Positions 36,421 through 44,622 of a stretch of 64,000 nucleotides of DNA are shown in pieces (the stretch's first letter is position 1; each line of letters opens with the position of its first letter). This stretch comes from JBGSUZ01 sp964404895 (GTDB lineage: Bacteria; Bacillota; Clostridia; Peptostreptococcales; Acidaminobacteraceae), in contig CAYOLV010000001.1 of assembly GCA_964404895.1 (NCBI GenBank), positions 186,001 through 250,000 of the forward strand. Reading direction: 5' to 3'. The notes under the pieces were generated by a model that searched no databases, was not told the origin of the DNA, and saw only the letters and a list, made by a program, of their open reading frames with translations. The position numbers and the translations under genes are program-made.

Positions 36421-36441
36421 ATAGTATCATTTTGATACTAT
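36421..36441. promoter_or_regulatory. Operator-like palindrome between the reductase and HxlR genes
   Basis: ATAGTATCA-TTT-TGATACTAT is a perfect 9+3+9 inverted repeat, 17 bases before the HxlR start. A second palindrome, AGCGTACGCT, lies at 36381-36390. Position and symmetry fit autoregulation and control of the divergent reductase gene by the HxlR protein. Confidence 0.6.
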
Positions 36442-36458
36442 GGCATATAGGAGGTTTT

Positions 36459-36794
36459 ATGATTACCCAAGAAGAATTATTTGGTAAATGTCCCTTTGCT
36501 ACCTCTCAAAAAATACTTTCAGGTAAGTGGGCATTGATACTGCTTCATTTTTTAAGTGAAGGTACTTTGCGTTTTAATGAAATACAGCGCAGACTTCCTG
36601 AAATCACTCAATCTACGCTGACAAAACAACTGAGAAGTTTGGAAGATTACGGCATGATTATCAGAACAGTTTACCCTCAAATACCGCCGAAGGTGGAATA
36701 TAGTTTGAGCCCTATGGGAGAAGAATTTATAACAGTTCTTGAAAGCTTGAAAACTTGGGGAGATAGGTATATTGAACAGATGGGGCATTTATAA
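36459..36794 (+). CDS. HxlR-family winged-helix transcriptional regulator
   Basis: 111 aa from the ATG at 36459, directly after ATAGGAGG; the longer frame from 36432 starts before this site. The HxlR signature is complete: FATSQKILSGKWALILL, LRFNEIQRRLPEITQSTLT, LRSLEDYGMI and PKVEYSLSPMG. Cys9 near the N-terminus (GKCPF) matches the redox-active cysteine found in YodB/HypR-type members. It probably represses the divergent NmrA-like reductase gene and itself. Confidence 0.9.
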   Translation: MITQEELFGKCPFATSQKILSGKWALILLHFLSEGTLRFNEIQRRLPEITQSTLTKQLRSLEDYGMIIRTVYPQIPPKVEYSLSPMGEEFITVLESLKTWGDRYIEQMGHL

Positions 36795-36838
36795 AAGCGG
36801 TTTATATTTTTAGATCAATCTGGAGGAGGTTAACTGAA

Positions 36839-37489
36839 ATGAAAATACATTATTATCTTGATTGGTATTATGAAAAAGGTTTTTCGGAGAAATTGGTTCA
36901 ATTTTTACAAAAGGATACACCTGCCAGAAAGTCTCTGGTTTTTATAAGTGGGGAACCATCAGAGGTAAAAAACGCTAATGATGAACAAACGGATGTTTTA
37001 GAACTCCTTGAAAAATCTTGGTTTGACAAGGCAAATATTCTATTCGATGAATATCACTTAATTGATGACTTCACTGAAAAGGCGAAGGCGCAGCAACTCA
37101 TTCAAGAGGCTTCGGTTCTGTTTATCTGCGGCGGGTATACAACCTATCAAATGAGGCTCATCAATAAACTGGAACTGGCGACGTTAATCAAAAACAGAGA
37201 TGGAGTCATTTTGGGTACCAGTGCTGGGGGCATGAATATGTCCAAAGCTTATGCTGAGGAAGGTCAGGTCTATGAAGGTTTAGGGCTTCATCCATTTTCC
37301 TTCGAAGCCCATTTTGATTATGAAAACATTATGTTGATGAAGGAGCGTTCTGCTTTATCAGAAAAAATGGACATCTATGTGGCGGCTGATCAGGATGGCG
37401 CAATGCGTGTACATGAAAACCAAATTGATATTATTGGAAGTGTTTATTTAATTTCAAACTCTGAGTTAAAAAAATTAGCTGAAACTTAA
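36839..37489 (+). CDS. Peptidase S51 (peptidase E-like) family protein
   Basis: 216 aa with GGAGGAGG upstream. The nucleophile motif GTSAGGMNM (Ser in a G-x-S-A-G elbow) and the preceding FICGGYTTYQM segment are those of peptidase E / cyanophycinase-like S51 proteins. These cleave Asp-X dipeptides or related acidic substrates in the cytoplasm. It is 44 bases after the HxlR gene and 15 bases before the WYL regulator gene, suggesting co-transcription. Confidence 0.85.
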   Translation: MKIHYYLDWYYEKGFSEKLVQFLQKDTPARKSLVFISGEPSEVKNANDEQTDVLELLEKSWFDKANILFDEYHLIDDFTEKAKAQQLIQEASVLFICGGYTTYQMRLINKLELATLIKNRDGVILGTSAGGMNMSKAYAEEGQVYEGLGLHPFSFEAHFDYENIMLMKERSALSEKMDIYVAADQDGAMRVHENQIDIIGSVYLISNSELKKLAET

Positions 37490-37504
37490 ATAGGAAGTGA
37501 CTTT

Positions 37505-38467
37505 ATGGCTAAAAACGACAACATGCTGGCAATTTTGTGGATGCTGAATTCAGGTGTAAAATTGACTGCAAAACAGATCTCTGAAAAGCTGGAAATGAAT
37601 ATAAGAACGGTTTATCGGTATATTGATGCCCTCTCTGCCAGTGGCGTGCCTATCGTATCGGATGCAGGTCATAACGGCGGTTATAGTTTGTTGAATAATT
37701 ATATCAGTGCACCTTTGCTCTTTGATATGGAAGAAAAAAAGGCACTTCTTCATGCGGCTGTCTTTGCAAAGGAAGCGGGGTACCCTCTGAACGAGGCACT
37801 AGACACTGCTACATCAAAGTTGATGAGGTATTCGAATCAGCAACAGGAAAGCAGGCTTAACCATCATTTGACAGGCATTGAAGTCATAAACCCCGCAGGG
37901 GACCCTTCTGTTCAGTTGGTATTGGCAGAACTGGAACAGGCTGTAGCCAACGAACGCTCTGTAGAAATTCAGTATCGCACAGGTCGGGAAGCACAACCTA
38001 AGAACAGAGTGATAGACCCCTATGGGATGGTTTACTGGAATAATAAATGGTATACCGTTGCATTTTGTCACCTAAGGAATGAGATTCGGAGCTTTAGGGC
38101 AGAACGGATTCTACACATTCAGGGTACGGAGACACCATTTAAGCGCCCCGAAGCTTTTTCAGCTCGTGAATTTTTTATGCAAAATCTGTTACCTGATTCA
38201 GCGGGCAAGGAAGGGTTAATTTCTTTAGTAATCTGCGGTCGGTCAGAGGTCTTAGACGACTTGTGTATTCACTGGTATTTGGGGCATCATTTAAAAGAGC
38301 GGATATCTGAACAAGCCATCTTTTTGCTTGATGAAAAATCAATGCATTTATATGTTCCTTATTTTTTACTGTCTTACGGAAAATCCATTCAAGTGATTGA
38401 ACCTCAGAGTTTGAAGGAAAAACTTGTGGATGCGGCGGCGGAATTAATGAAATATTATCAACTTTAA
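37505..38467 (+). CDS. HTH-11/WYL-domain transcriptional regulator (YafY type)
   Basis: 320 aa. Residues 1-60 are a winged helix (LTAKQISEKLEMNIRTVYRYIDALSASG written in parts: LTAKQISEKLEMN, then RTVYRYIDAL). Residues ~140-210 hold the WYL domain (VEIQYRTGREAQPKNRVIDP, NNKWYTVAFCH), which binds ligands such as nucleotides or nucleic acid. The C-terminal WCX region is normal. It directly follows the S51 gene and ends at a strong terminator, so it may regulate that small operon or unlinked genes. Confidence 0.88.
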   Translation: MAKNDNMLAILWMLNSGVKLTAKQISEKLEMNIRTVYRYIDALSASGVPIVSDAGHNGGYSLLNNYISAPLLFDMEEKKALLHAAVFAKEAGYPLNEALDTATSKLMRYSNQQQESRLNHHLTGIEVINPAGDPSVQLVLAELEQAVANERSVEIQYRTGREAQPKNRVIDPYGMVYWNNKWYTVAFCHLRNEIRSFRAERILHIQGTETPFKRPEAFSAREFFMQNLLPDSAGKEGLISLVICGRSEVLDDLCIHWYLGHHLKERISEQAIFLLDEKSMHLYVPYFLLSYGKSIQVIEPQSLKEKLVDAAAELMKYYQL

Positions 38468-38506
38468 CAGCTTCACTGACAGCAGATGTCAGTGAAGCTG
38501 TTTTAT
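38466..38506 (+). terminator. Terminator after the WYL regulator
   Basis: Perfect 16-bp stem AACAGCTTCACTGACA/TGTCAGTGAAGCTGTT followed by TTATAAT; it begins within the stop codon of the regulator gene. Confidence 0.9.
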
Positions 38507-38574
38507 AATGAAGATAGTTACAGATTACCGATGGTCGGTATTCATTGATAAATCAAATTAGGAGGCATAACAAA

Positions 38575-39201
38575 ATGAATAATACAGTATATCTTTATGC
38601 GTTTGACACCATGTCAGACTGGGAAATAGGTTACTTAACAGCCGAGCTGAATACGGGAAGATATTTTAAAAAAGGGCTGGCACCATTAAAAGTAGTGACT
38701 GTGGGAATTGATAAGACGCCTGTCACCACAATGGGTGGATTGAAAATACTGCCAGACATCCAACTGGATGAGCTACGCATTGAAAGCGCAGATGCATTGA
38801 TTTTGCCCGGTGGGAATACATGGACAGAAACAATGCACCAGCCTATTTTGAAAATTGCGGAGAAGTGTTTAAATGAAGGTATATGGGTTGCGGCCATTTG
38901 TGGGGCTACTATGGGGCTTGCTCAGGCAGGATTGTTGAATTCCCGTAGACATACCAGCAATGATCTAGAATACCTTAAAATGATTTGTCCAAATTATACA
39001 GGTGAAAAGGATTATCAAATGGAATCTGCTGTAACAGATGGGAATTTGGTGACTGCCTCTGGAATCGCTCCGCTAGAATTTACTGTACAGGTTTTGAAAG
39101 GGCTGGATGTGTTTTCTTCACAAACACTAGAGGCGTGGTATAGTTTGAATAAGACTCATGAACCTCAATATTTCTATGCATTGATGGGTTCGGTTCAATA
39201 A
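38575..39201 (+). CDS. DJ-1/PfpI-family (type 1 glutamine amidotransferase-like) protein
   Basis: 208 aa from the ATG at 38575, placed eight bases after TTAGGAGG; the upstream in-frame ATG at 38545 has no such site. The fold signature includes MSDWEIGYL, ALILPGGNTW and the nucleophile elbow VAAICGATMGLA with the conserved Cys. Homologues of the YoaZ kind are annotated as intracellular proteases or general-stress proteins; the true substrate is unknown. Monocistronic, converging on the DUF5131 gene. Confidence 0.87.
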   Translation: MNNTVYLYAFDTMSDWEIGYLTAELNTGRYFKKGLAPLKVVTVGIDKTPVTTMGGLKILPDIQLDELRIESADALILPGGNTWTETMHQPILKIAEKCLNEGIWVAAICGATMGLAQAGLLNSRRHTSNDLEYLKMICPNYTGEKDYQMESAVTDGNLVTASGIAPLEFTVQVLKGLDVFSSQTLEAWYSLNKTHEPQYFYALMGSVQ

Positions 39202-39241
39202 TAAGAGAAGTTTAAAGATTAGTGGTCAAAAATTTTTTAAC

Positions 39242-39964
39242 TCAAAACAACTTTTTCCCATCTAAAATATCGATACCAAGCTCTTTCGCCAAACCCGTTT
39301 GCTTAAACGGGTTTATTTTTTCTACAATCCCGTCACGTTTGAAGAGTGAGCCAGTGTTTTTAAACCAAAATGTTACATTTGCTTGTACGCACTGCTCACG
39401 AATATGGAGCACCCAATCATAATCACATTCACGAGCGTCCCGTCCTGTTTCCCCACCTACAGTCACATGGTCTACGCCATGAAGATAGGGGGTTAAATCT
39501 ATGGCTTCTAAAAGTGGGGCGCAGGCGATAAAACGTCGCTTGATTGGATAGGACAAAAACAAGGGAAGTCGATAGTCGGCGGATTCTTGATTTTCCACAG
39601 TACAACCTATATTTACGTTGTCGTATCCGTCGCCCCAATCTGATGGGAGGGATTCGAGGAAACGGTCAATTCGTTTGGTCAAAATCAAAAAATCGATGTC
39701 CGTTCTTTCCTTGATCATAGCCCAAACCTCTTTGCGCCACTCGTCCGCTTCTGGAAGGAAAAAGTCGGTTGCAAAACAGGTCGCAAGAATCTTGTTTCCC
39801 TTGATGTTGTATTCACCTTTTGCGTTTTTTCGGATAGGCCAATCGAACTTATCTGTCTTTTCTATGTTATTTTGACCATAGCGTTTCGCGTGAGGACCAT
39901 AAAAATAGCAATTTGTACAACCTTCACTTATTTTGTAGCAGCCAGTCCATGGTTCCCAGTTCAT
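39242..39964 (-). CDS. DUF5131 (phage Gp37/Gp68-like) radical-SAM-type protein
   Basis: 240 aa. The ATG at 39964 is seven bases after AAGGAG; the frame has another ATG at 39970 that abuts it. The N-terminus carries a cysteine cluster WTGCYKISEGCTNCY (C-x6-C-x2-C) and then TDFFLPEADEWR, FLILTKR and VGGETGRDARE, all typical of the DUF5131 family, which occurs in phages and bacteria and is thought to bind an Fe-S cluster. Biochemical activity is not established. It overlaps nothing, but a terminator hairpin for the opposite strand lies inside its 3' end. Confidence 0.85.
   Translation of the reverse strand: MNWEPWTGCYKISEGCTNCYFYGPHAKRYGQNNIEKTDKFDWPIRKNAKGEYNIKGNKILATCFATDFFLPEADEWRKEVWAMIKERTDIDFLILTKRIDRFLESLPSDWGDGYDNVNIGCTVENQESADYRLPLFLSYPIKRRFIACAPLLEAIDLTPYLHGVDHVTVGGETGRDARECDYDWVLHIREQCVQANVTFWFKNTGSLFKRDGIVEKINPFKQTGLAKELGIDILDGKKLF
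39291..39320 (+). terminator. Plus-strand terminator inside the DUF5131 coding sequence
   Basis: Perfect 10-bp stem AAACCCGTTT-GCTT-AAACGGGTTT followed by ATTTTTT on the plus strand, about 90 bases after the PfpI-like gene stop. It lies within the C-terminal coding part of the convergent DUF5131 gene. Confidence 0.7.
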
Positions 39965-39988
39965 AGGCATACTCCTTATTTTGTTGGT

Positions 39989-40465
39989 TTAGGGTGTTGT
40001 ATCAATGCATGACACATACTGTACTATGACTTCAATGGGGAACATTGTGCGTTTGGCGATGTCTTCCATCGGCATGCCTTGATTCAAAAAGCGTTTGATA
40101 ACGGTGCTCATATCCTCTGCAATCTCCACGATATGATTGTCAGGGTCGTATACTCGAATATCACGCTGGCCCCACGGGTACTCCTTTAGCTCGTGTACCC
40201 ATTGCAAATCAGATATACTTTTTATTTCTGTATAGACTTTGTCTAAATCTGCTACTTCAAAATAGAGTTGAAAATTGTGGGACTGTTCTTTCACGCTGTC
40301 TACTGCTAAATCAACCAGTTCGGCATACCCTTGCTGCAGAGAAAAGCCCTGGAAAGCTACATGTACGCCAATATCCATGACTGGGTTTTGATGAAGCACC
40401 TTTTCGTAAAAATGTTTAGAAGTGTTGATATCTTTAACCGATAAAAGACAACCTTTATAATTCAT
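39989..40465 (-). CDS. VOC-superfamily (glyoxalase/bleomycin-resistance-like) protein
   Basis: 158 aa with AGGAGGAATGAC before the ATG. The vicinal-oxygen-chelate fold is indicated by the beta-alpha-beta pattern (YKGCLLSVKDINTSKHFYEKVL) and the second half with DIRVYDPDNHIVEIAED, which supplies the usual metal-ligand Glu. The last ~30 residues (SCIDTTP end) are an added helix. The gene lies three bases downstream of the AraC-type regulator gene in the same direction, and is probably co-transcribed with it; substrate unknown. Confidence 0.87.
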   Translation of the reverse strand: MNYKGCLLSVKDINTSKHFYEKVLHQNPVMDIGVHVAFQGFSLQQGYAELVDLAVDSVKEQSHNFQLYFEVADLDKVYTEIKSISDLQWVHELKEYPWGQRDIRVYDPDNHIVEIAEDMSTVIKRFLNQGMPMEDIAKRTMFPIEVIVQYVSCIDTTP

Positions 40466-40468
40466 TTG

Positions 40469-41290
40469 TCATTCCTCCTTTGACGAAATTGTATTATATA
40501 CCTCTGTTCCGTCATAGTAAAAATCAGACATTGTTTTCAGGTAGTTTTTAGGGGTAACACCGCTAATCGCCTTGAAATCTTTATCAAAATGGGCTTGGTC
40601 GAAGTAGCCGGCTTGTTGGGATAATGTCGCAAAAAAACATGGGGATTTTTGAATGTGCTTTAACACATAATTAAAGCGGGTTAAGCGGGCAAAGTCCTTA
40701 ACATTCATTCCGATTTGGGCAAGAAACAAGCGATTGAGATGTCGCTCGCTATAATGAGATTGTCTAGAAACGTCTTTTACTTGGATTTGTCCATAATGAT
40801 CAGAAATGATTTGGGTTGCCAATAACAAGGAATCTGAAACAACTTGCTGTTCCATGCGTTTATGTAAAATTTGCTCACAGGTATTAATCAAATCGGTTGT
40901 GGTCTTTGATGCTAGAAAAGCCTCGTGCAGAGATTGATACAGATCTTTGTCAATGTCTGAAAGGGAAAGTCGTTTATCTGCAAACGCCTCTTGGATTTGA
41001 CGGGTGAGTTGATACAAACCATAGGGCGAAAGCTGGATCAATAGCAGGACGTGGTAACTGTTTGGTTCCATGCCTAAAAAAACTGGGGTTAAAGATGCGC
41101 CCCACAGCTCTGCAATGATTGTCTTTCCGTCAAAAGCTAGTGACAATGTTCCGCATGCGTTAGGCATATGGGTGTATTGTGTCATGAACATATTGGCAGT
41201 TGGAAAGACGATATTGTAATAGTGAACATATTTTCTCAGTCCTATATGTGAGGGAAAAATATTGAATGGACTATCATCTTTGACGATCAA
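40469..41290 (-). CDS. AraC-family transcriptional regulator
   Basis: 273 aa starting at a TTG with AAGGAGG at ideal distance; no ATG is better placed. The C-terminal ~100 residues hold the two AraC helix-turn-helix motifs (VKDVSRQSHYSERHLNRLF, then LSQQAGYFDQAHFDKDFK, and GVTPKNYLK). The N-terminal ~160 residues resemble the DUF6597/AraC-type sensor seen in regulators of this size. It sits immediately upstream of the VOC gene and divergent to the flavin-binding gene at 41504, both possible targets. Confidence 0.9.
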   Translation of the reverse strand: MIVKDDSPFNIFPSHIGLRKYVHYYNIVFPTANMFMTQYTHMPNACGTLSLAFDGKTIIAELWGASLTPVFLGMEPNSYHVLLLIQLSPYGLYQLTRQIQEAFADKRLSLSDIDKDLYQSLHEAFLASKTTTDLINTCEQILHKRMEQQVVSDSLLLATQIISDHYGQIQVKDVSRQSHYSERHLNRLFLAQIGMNVKDFARLTRFNYVLKHIQKSPCFFATLSQQAGYFDQAHFDKDFKAISGVTPKNYLKTMSDFYYDGTEVYNTISSKEE

Positions 41291-41503
41291 ATAAATCCCT
41301 CCTTGTTATTCTGAGAAACAGCATTGCTTATTTTATATAGTATATACAGAAATAGGAATGAAATCAAAAACCGCTATGGTTTTTATAAAAAAATTTCATT
41401 TAAATTGGGGTATGCGTGAGTATAAGATTAATAAAATATCTCTGTTTGAGGGAAATTTATTTTGAAATAGATTATAATATTTAAATAATAGGAGCGTGAT
41501 ATC

Positions 41504-41935
41504 ATGCTAGATAGAGTGAATGAAATGCTTATAGGTAATTCTCTTTGTGTCTTATGTACGGTTAGTGGCGATCTGCCCTATTGTTCGTTGATGACTTATG
41601 TTCTCAGTGAGGATTTGAAAACGGTGTATATGGTGACTGTCCGTGAATCCAGAAAGTATAGAAATTTATTGGAAAATCCAAAGGTGAGTTTACTGGTGGA
41701 TAACCGTCAAAAAATTGCTTCTACATCGGATGAAACTGTAGCTTCCATTACATTTGAAGGAATTTTAAAACATTTGGAACCTATAGAAACTGAGGTTGTT
41801 CGCAGCCGATTAGTCGAGGGTCATGGAGAGTTAAAAGAAATTCTGACAAATCCTGATTGCGTTATTTTTGGTATTGAGCTGAAGACGTTCTTATTGCTGA
41901 GTGGTCCAGTGGATTCTGTTCAAGGAAAGTTTTAA
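41504..41935 (+). CDS. Pyridoxamine 5'-phosphate oxidase-like FMN-binding split-barrel protein
   Basis: 143 aa, AGGAGCG before the ATG. The split-barrel pattern is seen in NSLCVLCTVSGDLPYCSLMTY, VYMVTVRESRKYRNLLENPKVSLLVD and the later FEGILKHL. Proteins of this size bind flavin or F420/heme and reduce small molecules; the exact role cannot be predicted. Divergent from the AraC gene with a 213-base intergenic region. Confidence 0.85.
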   Translation: MLDRVNEMLIGNSLCVLCTVSGDLPYCSLMTYVLSEDLKTVYMVTVRESRKYRNLLENPKVSLLVDNRQKIASTSDETVASITFEGILKHLEPIETEVVRSRLVEGHGELKEILTNPDCVIFGIELKTFLLLSGPVDSVQGKF

Positions 41936-42531
41936 GCATATATAAGGTAATTGAAAGTATAGGTGTCAAATGAATAAAAATAAATAAACGGTTTTGCTCT
42001 ACCTGTCGGATATGAGGTATTCAGAAGTGTGAATCCATCTTATGAACACATTTTATGAGTGGTTGGCAGTTGGATATAATCGGTATAGAGGGTGAGTAAA
42101 GACAATGAGCGTATGAACTTAAAATAGGAATCTCAGGAGCGCTCAAAATAAGATTAGGCGCGGTGATTATACATGATCCAAAGATATATTCAAATCAGAC
42201 ATTGGAACTACAGGTAAGGGGTTTATGGAATTGGTAAACTTGACGAAACCAATGCCGAATGTGTAGAATTTTGCATTACAAATGATTTAAACAGGGATGA
42301 TTTCTTTTTCAAATTTTCATGGAAAGTATGTTGAGCTGAGAATCGTGATATAAAATATTTCATTGGTGCTTATACGATAAAGATTATTATCCAACCATCA
42401 GCGAATGCAACTCACCATTAATGGAGTGCTAAACCATTATGGATATTGGGAGCCCTCCTTTGAAACCTTGTTACACCGTTATATTTATATAGGAACTTCA
42501 ATCTCTCAATCCAGAATTATAAGTTGATTGG
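41936..42531. other. Gene debris, 600 bases
   Basis: No intact gene. Short open stretches occur in changing frames (for example YGIGKLDETNAECVEFC near 42230 and GTTGKGFMELVNLTKP in the next frame over the same place), which suggests a decayed coding sequence of unknown family. No terminator or promoter could be supported. Confidence 0.4.
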
Positions 42532-43035
42532 GTGGAGAGGATATCAAACAAATTGTTTAAAGAATATACTGAAGTTAAAGAAACACTGAGTAATAAAGGG
42601 CTAACTTATACAGGCGATGGCTATTTTATAGCATTTGCAGCTCAAAAGAATTATTTTGCCTTCAATACCGACGATTTGAAGGTGCTTTTCTTGATAAAAG
42701 AGTTAATACCTTCGGCATCCATAGGTAAAAGCTGTGCCCAAATTAAATACAATAACGAAAATGGGATTGACTATATGATAGATGTTTGTAAAGAGATTGT
42801 AGATTACCACAAATCAGAGCAATCACCAACCGTTTCAGATATCAAAGCTTTAAAAAAATGGTCAAAGATACCGCTCGATATGCAGCAATTGCTTATTGCC
42901 AATGCATATTGTTCAAAATGTGGTGTAACAACAATTGTGGATTATGGTATTCAGAATGATCGATTTGGAGTCGTTCTGAACGGGTATTGTCAAAAGTGCG
43001 GAGATCGAGTAGCTCGGATGATTGAGGATTGCTGA
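42532..43035 (+). CDS. DUF1801 (YdhG-like) protein with C-terminal zinc ribbon
   Basis: 167 aa. Residues ~20-90 match the DUF1801/YdhG iron-chaperone-like fold (YFIAFAAQKNYFAFNTDD, then SIGKSCAQIKYNNE). Residues ~125-165 add a zinc ribbon with two knuckles, CSKCG and CQKCG. The start is uncertain: the GTG at 42532 has only a weak purine stretch upstream, and the debris before it may be its lost 5' region or a previous gene. Function unknown; DUF1801 members bind small ligands or iron. Confidence 0.65.
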   Translation: MERISNKLFKEYTEVKETLSNKGLTYTGDGYFIAFAAQKNYFAFNTDDLKVLFLIKELIPSASIGKSCAQIKYNNENGIDYMIDVCKEIVDYHKSEQSPTVSDIKALKKWSKIPLDMQQLLIANAYCSKCGVTTIVDYGIQNDRFGVVLNGYCQKCGDRVARMIEDC

Positions 43036-43074
43036 TTTATAAGCAAGATCAAAATAGAAATACGAACATAACTA

Positions 43075-43119
43075 AAAAGCCATTGAGTGTTTATTAAAAA
43101 GACACTCAATGGTTTTTTT
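43075..43119 (+). terminator. Terminator after the DUF1801 gene
   Basis: Stem AAGCCATTGAGTGT/ACACTCAATGGTTT with T7 run. Confidence 0.87.
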
Positions 43120-43209
43120 AGATTCTAATAAACGAAGAAACCCTTCCAAACTAAAGAATTTAGAATTATTTAGAACTCCTTTAGAAACTATTAAGGAGTT
43201 GAAATCATA

Positions 43210-43236
43210 ATGAGATTAACAAGTTTAAGGAGGTGA
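43210..43236 (+). promoter_or_regulatory. Possible leader peptide ORF before the polyphosphate polymerase gene
   Basis: ATG at 43210, with TAAGGAGTT at good distance, opens an eight-codon frame (MRLTSLRR) that stops at 43234-43236. Its last codons are the ribosome site of the next gene, and the stop overlaps the GTG at 43233. This arrangement would permit translational coupling. Confidence 0.4.
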
Positions 43237-43913
43237 GGGACATTAAGTTTAGGCATGAATGGAAACATGAAATTTCTTACATGGATTATCTAGCTGTGCG
43301 ACAAAGATTGCTAGTGGTATGCAACCTAGATTCCCATGCAACCGATGGAAAATATAAAATTAGAAGTCTGTATTTTGATAATGCCGTCGACAAAGCATTG
43401 CTTGAAAAACTAAATGGAATCAGCAGAAGGGAAAAGTTCAGAATCCGTTATTACAATGACAATACTAACCGTATTCAGCTGGAGAAAAAGAGTAAGTTGA
43501 GTGGCTTATGCAATAAAATAAGCACACCACTGAGTAAAGAAGAAACGGCGCTGATATTAGAGGGTCAAATAGATTGGATGAAAACCAGCGAGAGGGCACT
43601 CGTCAGAGAACTCTATCTCAAAATGACATTGGAAGGCTTAAAGCCCAAAACCATTGTGGATTACATTCGAGAACCTTTTGTCTATGAACCGGGCAATGTA
43701 CGTGTCACTCTGGATTATGATATTCGAACTGGGCTGCGCAGCATTGATTTTTTAAACCCAGACTGTCTAACAATCCCTGCAGGAGATGCAGGCATCATTA
43801 TGGAGGTCAAGTGGGATGAGTATTTACCCGCTTCAATACAGTCGGCAGTCCAACTGACAAATCGACACGTCACTGCATTTTCTAAGTATGCGGCGTGCCG
43901 CATCTATGGCTAA
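43233..43913 (+). CDS. VTC-domain polyphosphate polymerase
   Basis: 226 aa. The VTC/CYTH-like tunnel fold is clear: FRHEWKHEISYMDYLAVR, KYKIRSLYFDN, REKFRIRYYND, QLEKKSKLSGLCNK, and the late MEVKWDEYLP, supplying the basic and acidic residues that bind polyphosphate and metal. The eukaryotic VTC4 domain makes polyphosphate from ATP; bacterial ones stand next to DUF4956 and CotH genes, as here. The GTG start at 43233 overlaps the AAGGAGG site; an in-frame ATT at 43242 has ideal spacing and is a plausible non-canonical start. First gene of a five-gene operon reaching 48099. Confidence 0.88.
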   Translation: MRDIKFRHEWKHEISYMDYLAVRQRLLVVCNLDSHATDGKYKIRSLYFDNAVDKALLEKLNGISRREKFRIRYYNDNTNRIQLEKKSKLSGLCNKISTPLSKEETALILEGQIDWMKTSERALVRELYLKMTLEGLKPKTIVDYIREPFVYEPGNVRVTLDYDIRTGLRSIDFLNPDCLTIPAGDAGIIMEVKWDEYLPASIQSAVQLTNRHVTAFSKYAACRIYG

Positions 43914-43940
43914 AAACTAACTATACGAGGAGATTTTACA

Positions 43941-44612
43941 ATGAATTTTGATAACGTTTTTAAATCTAGTTTTCTTGAGAAGGTGACCAGTGTAAGTATT
44001 CTGGACACTTCAATTGCTCTACTGCTTGCCTTATGTATTGGACTTTTCATCTGTTATATTTATAAAAAAACTTACTCAGGGGTTCTCTATTCAGCGGCAT
44101 TTTCGGTATCCCTTTTGGGACTGACATTGATCACAACGACAGTTATTTTAGCAGTCACTTCCAATGTTGTGTTGTCCCTTGGTATGGTAGGGGCATTATC
44201 TATTGTACGTTTTAGAACGGCGATCAAAGAGCCCTTGGACATCGTTTTCCTGTTTTGGTCAATTGCAGTGGGGATTATTTTAGCGGCGGGAATGCTTCCT
44301 TTGGCTGTCTTAGGTAGCATGGTCATTGGTGCAACCCTACTCATCTTTGCAAATAGAAACACCCATAGCAATCCTTATATAGTCATACTACAGTGTGACA
44401 ATCATGAGGCTGAAAAAACAGCAAAAGATTATTTAGCGTCAAAAGTGATGCGCTGTGTTGTTAAGAGTAAATCTGCAAGAAAAGGTCAAGTTGAACTCAA
44501 CATGGAAATTAGACTGAAAAATGATAATACTGATTTTGTGAATGAATTATCAGATTTAAATGGTGTTAATAATGCCGTTCTAATAAGCTATAATGGAGAT
44601 TATATGGGATAG
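43941..44612 (+). CDS. DUF4956 membrane protein
   Basis: 223 aa with ACGAGGAG before the ATG. Four hydrophobic segments fill residues ~22-140, and the family signature LGMVGALSIVRFRTAIKEP lies in the third. A cytoplasmic C-terminal domain follows (~145-223). DUF4956 proteins accompany VTC polymerases and CotH proteins in many bacteria, where they may form a channel or anchor for polymer export (inference from conserved neighbourhood). Spacing to both neighbours is short. Confidence 0.88.
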   Translation: MNFDNVFKSSFLEKVTSVSILDTSIALLLALCIGLFICYIYKKTYSGVLYSAAFSVSLLGLTLITTTVILAVTSNVVLSLGMVGALSIVRFRTAIKEPLDIVFLFWSIAVGIILAAGMLPLAVLGSMVIGATLLIFANRNTHSNPYIVILQCDNHEAEKTAKDYLASKVMRCVVKSKSARKGQVELNMEIRLKNDNTDFVNELSDLNGVNNAVLISYNGDYMG

Positions 44613-44622
44613 GAGAAAAACC

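Noticed and set aside
41936..42531. A complete gene in the debris region
   Set aside because: Frames are short and interrupted; no start with ribosome site leads to a sizeable product.
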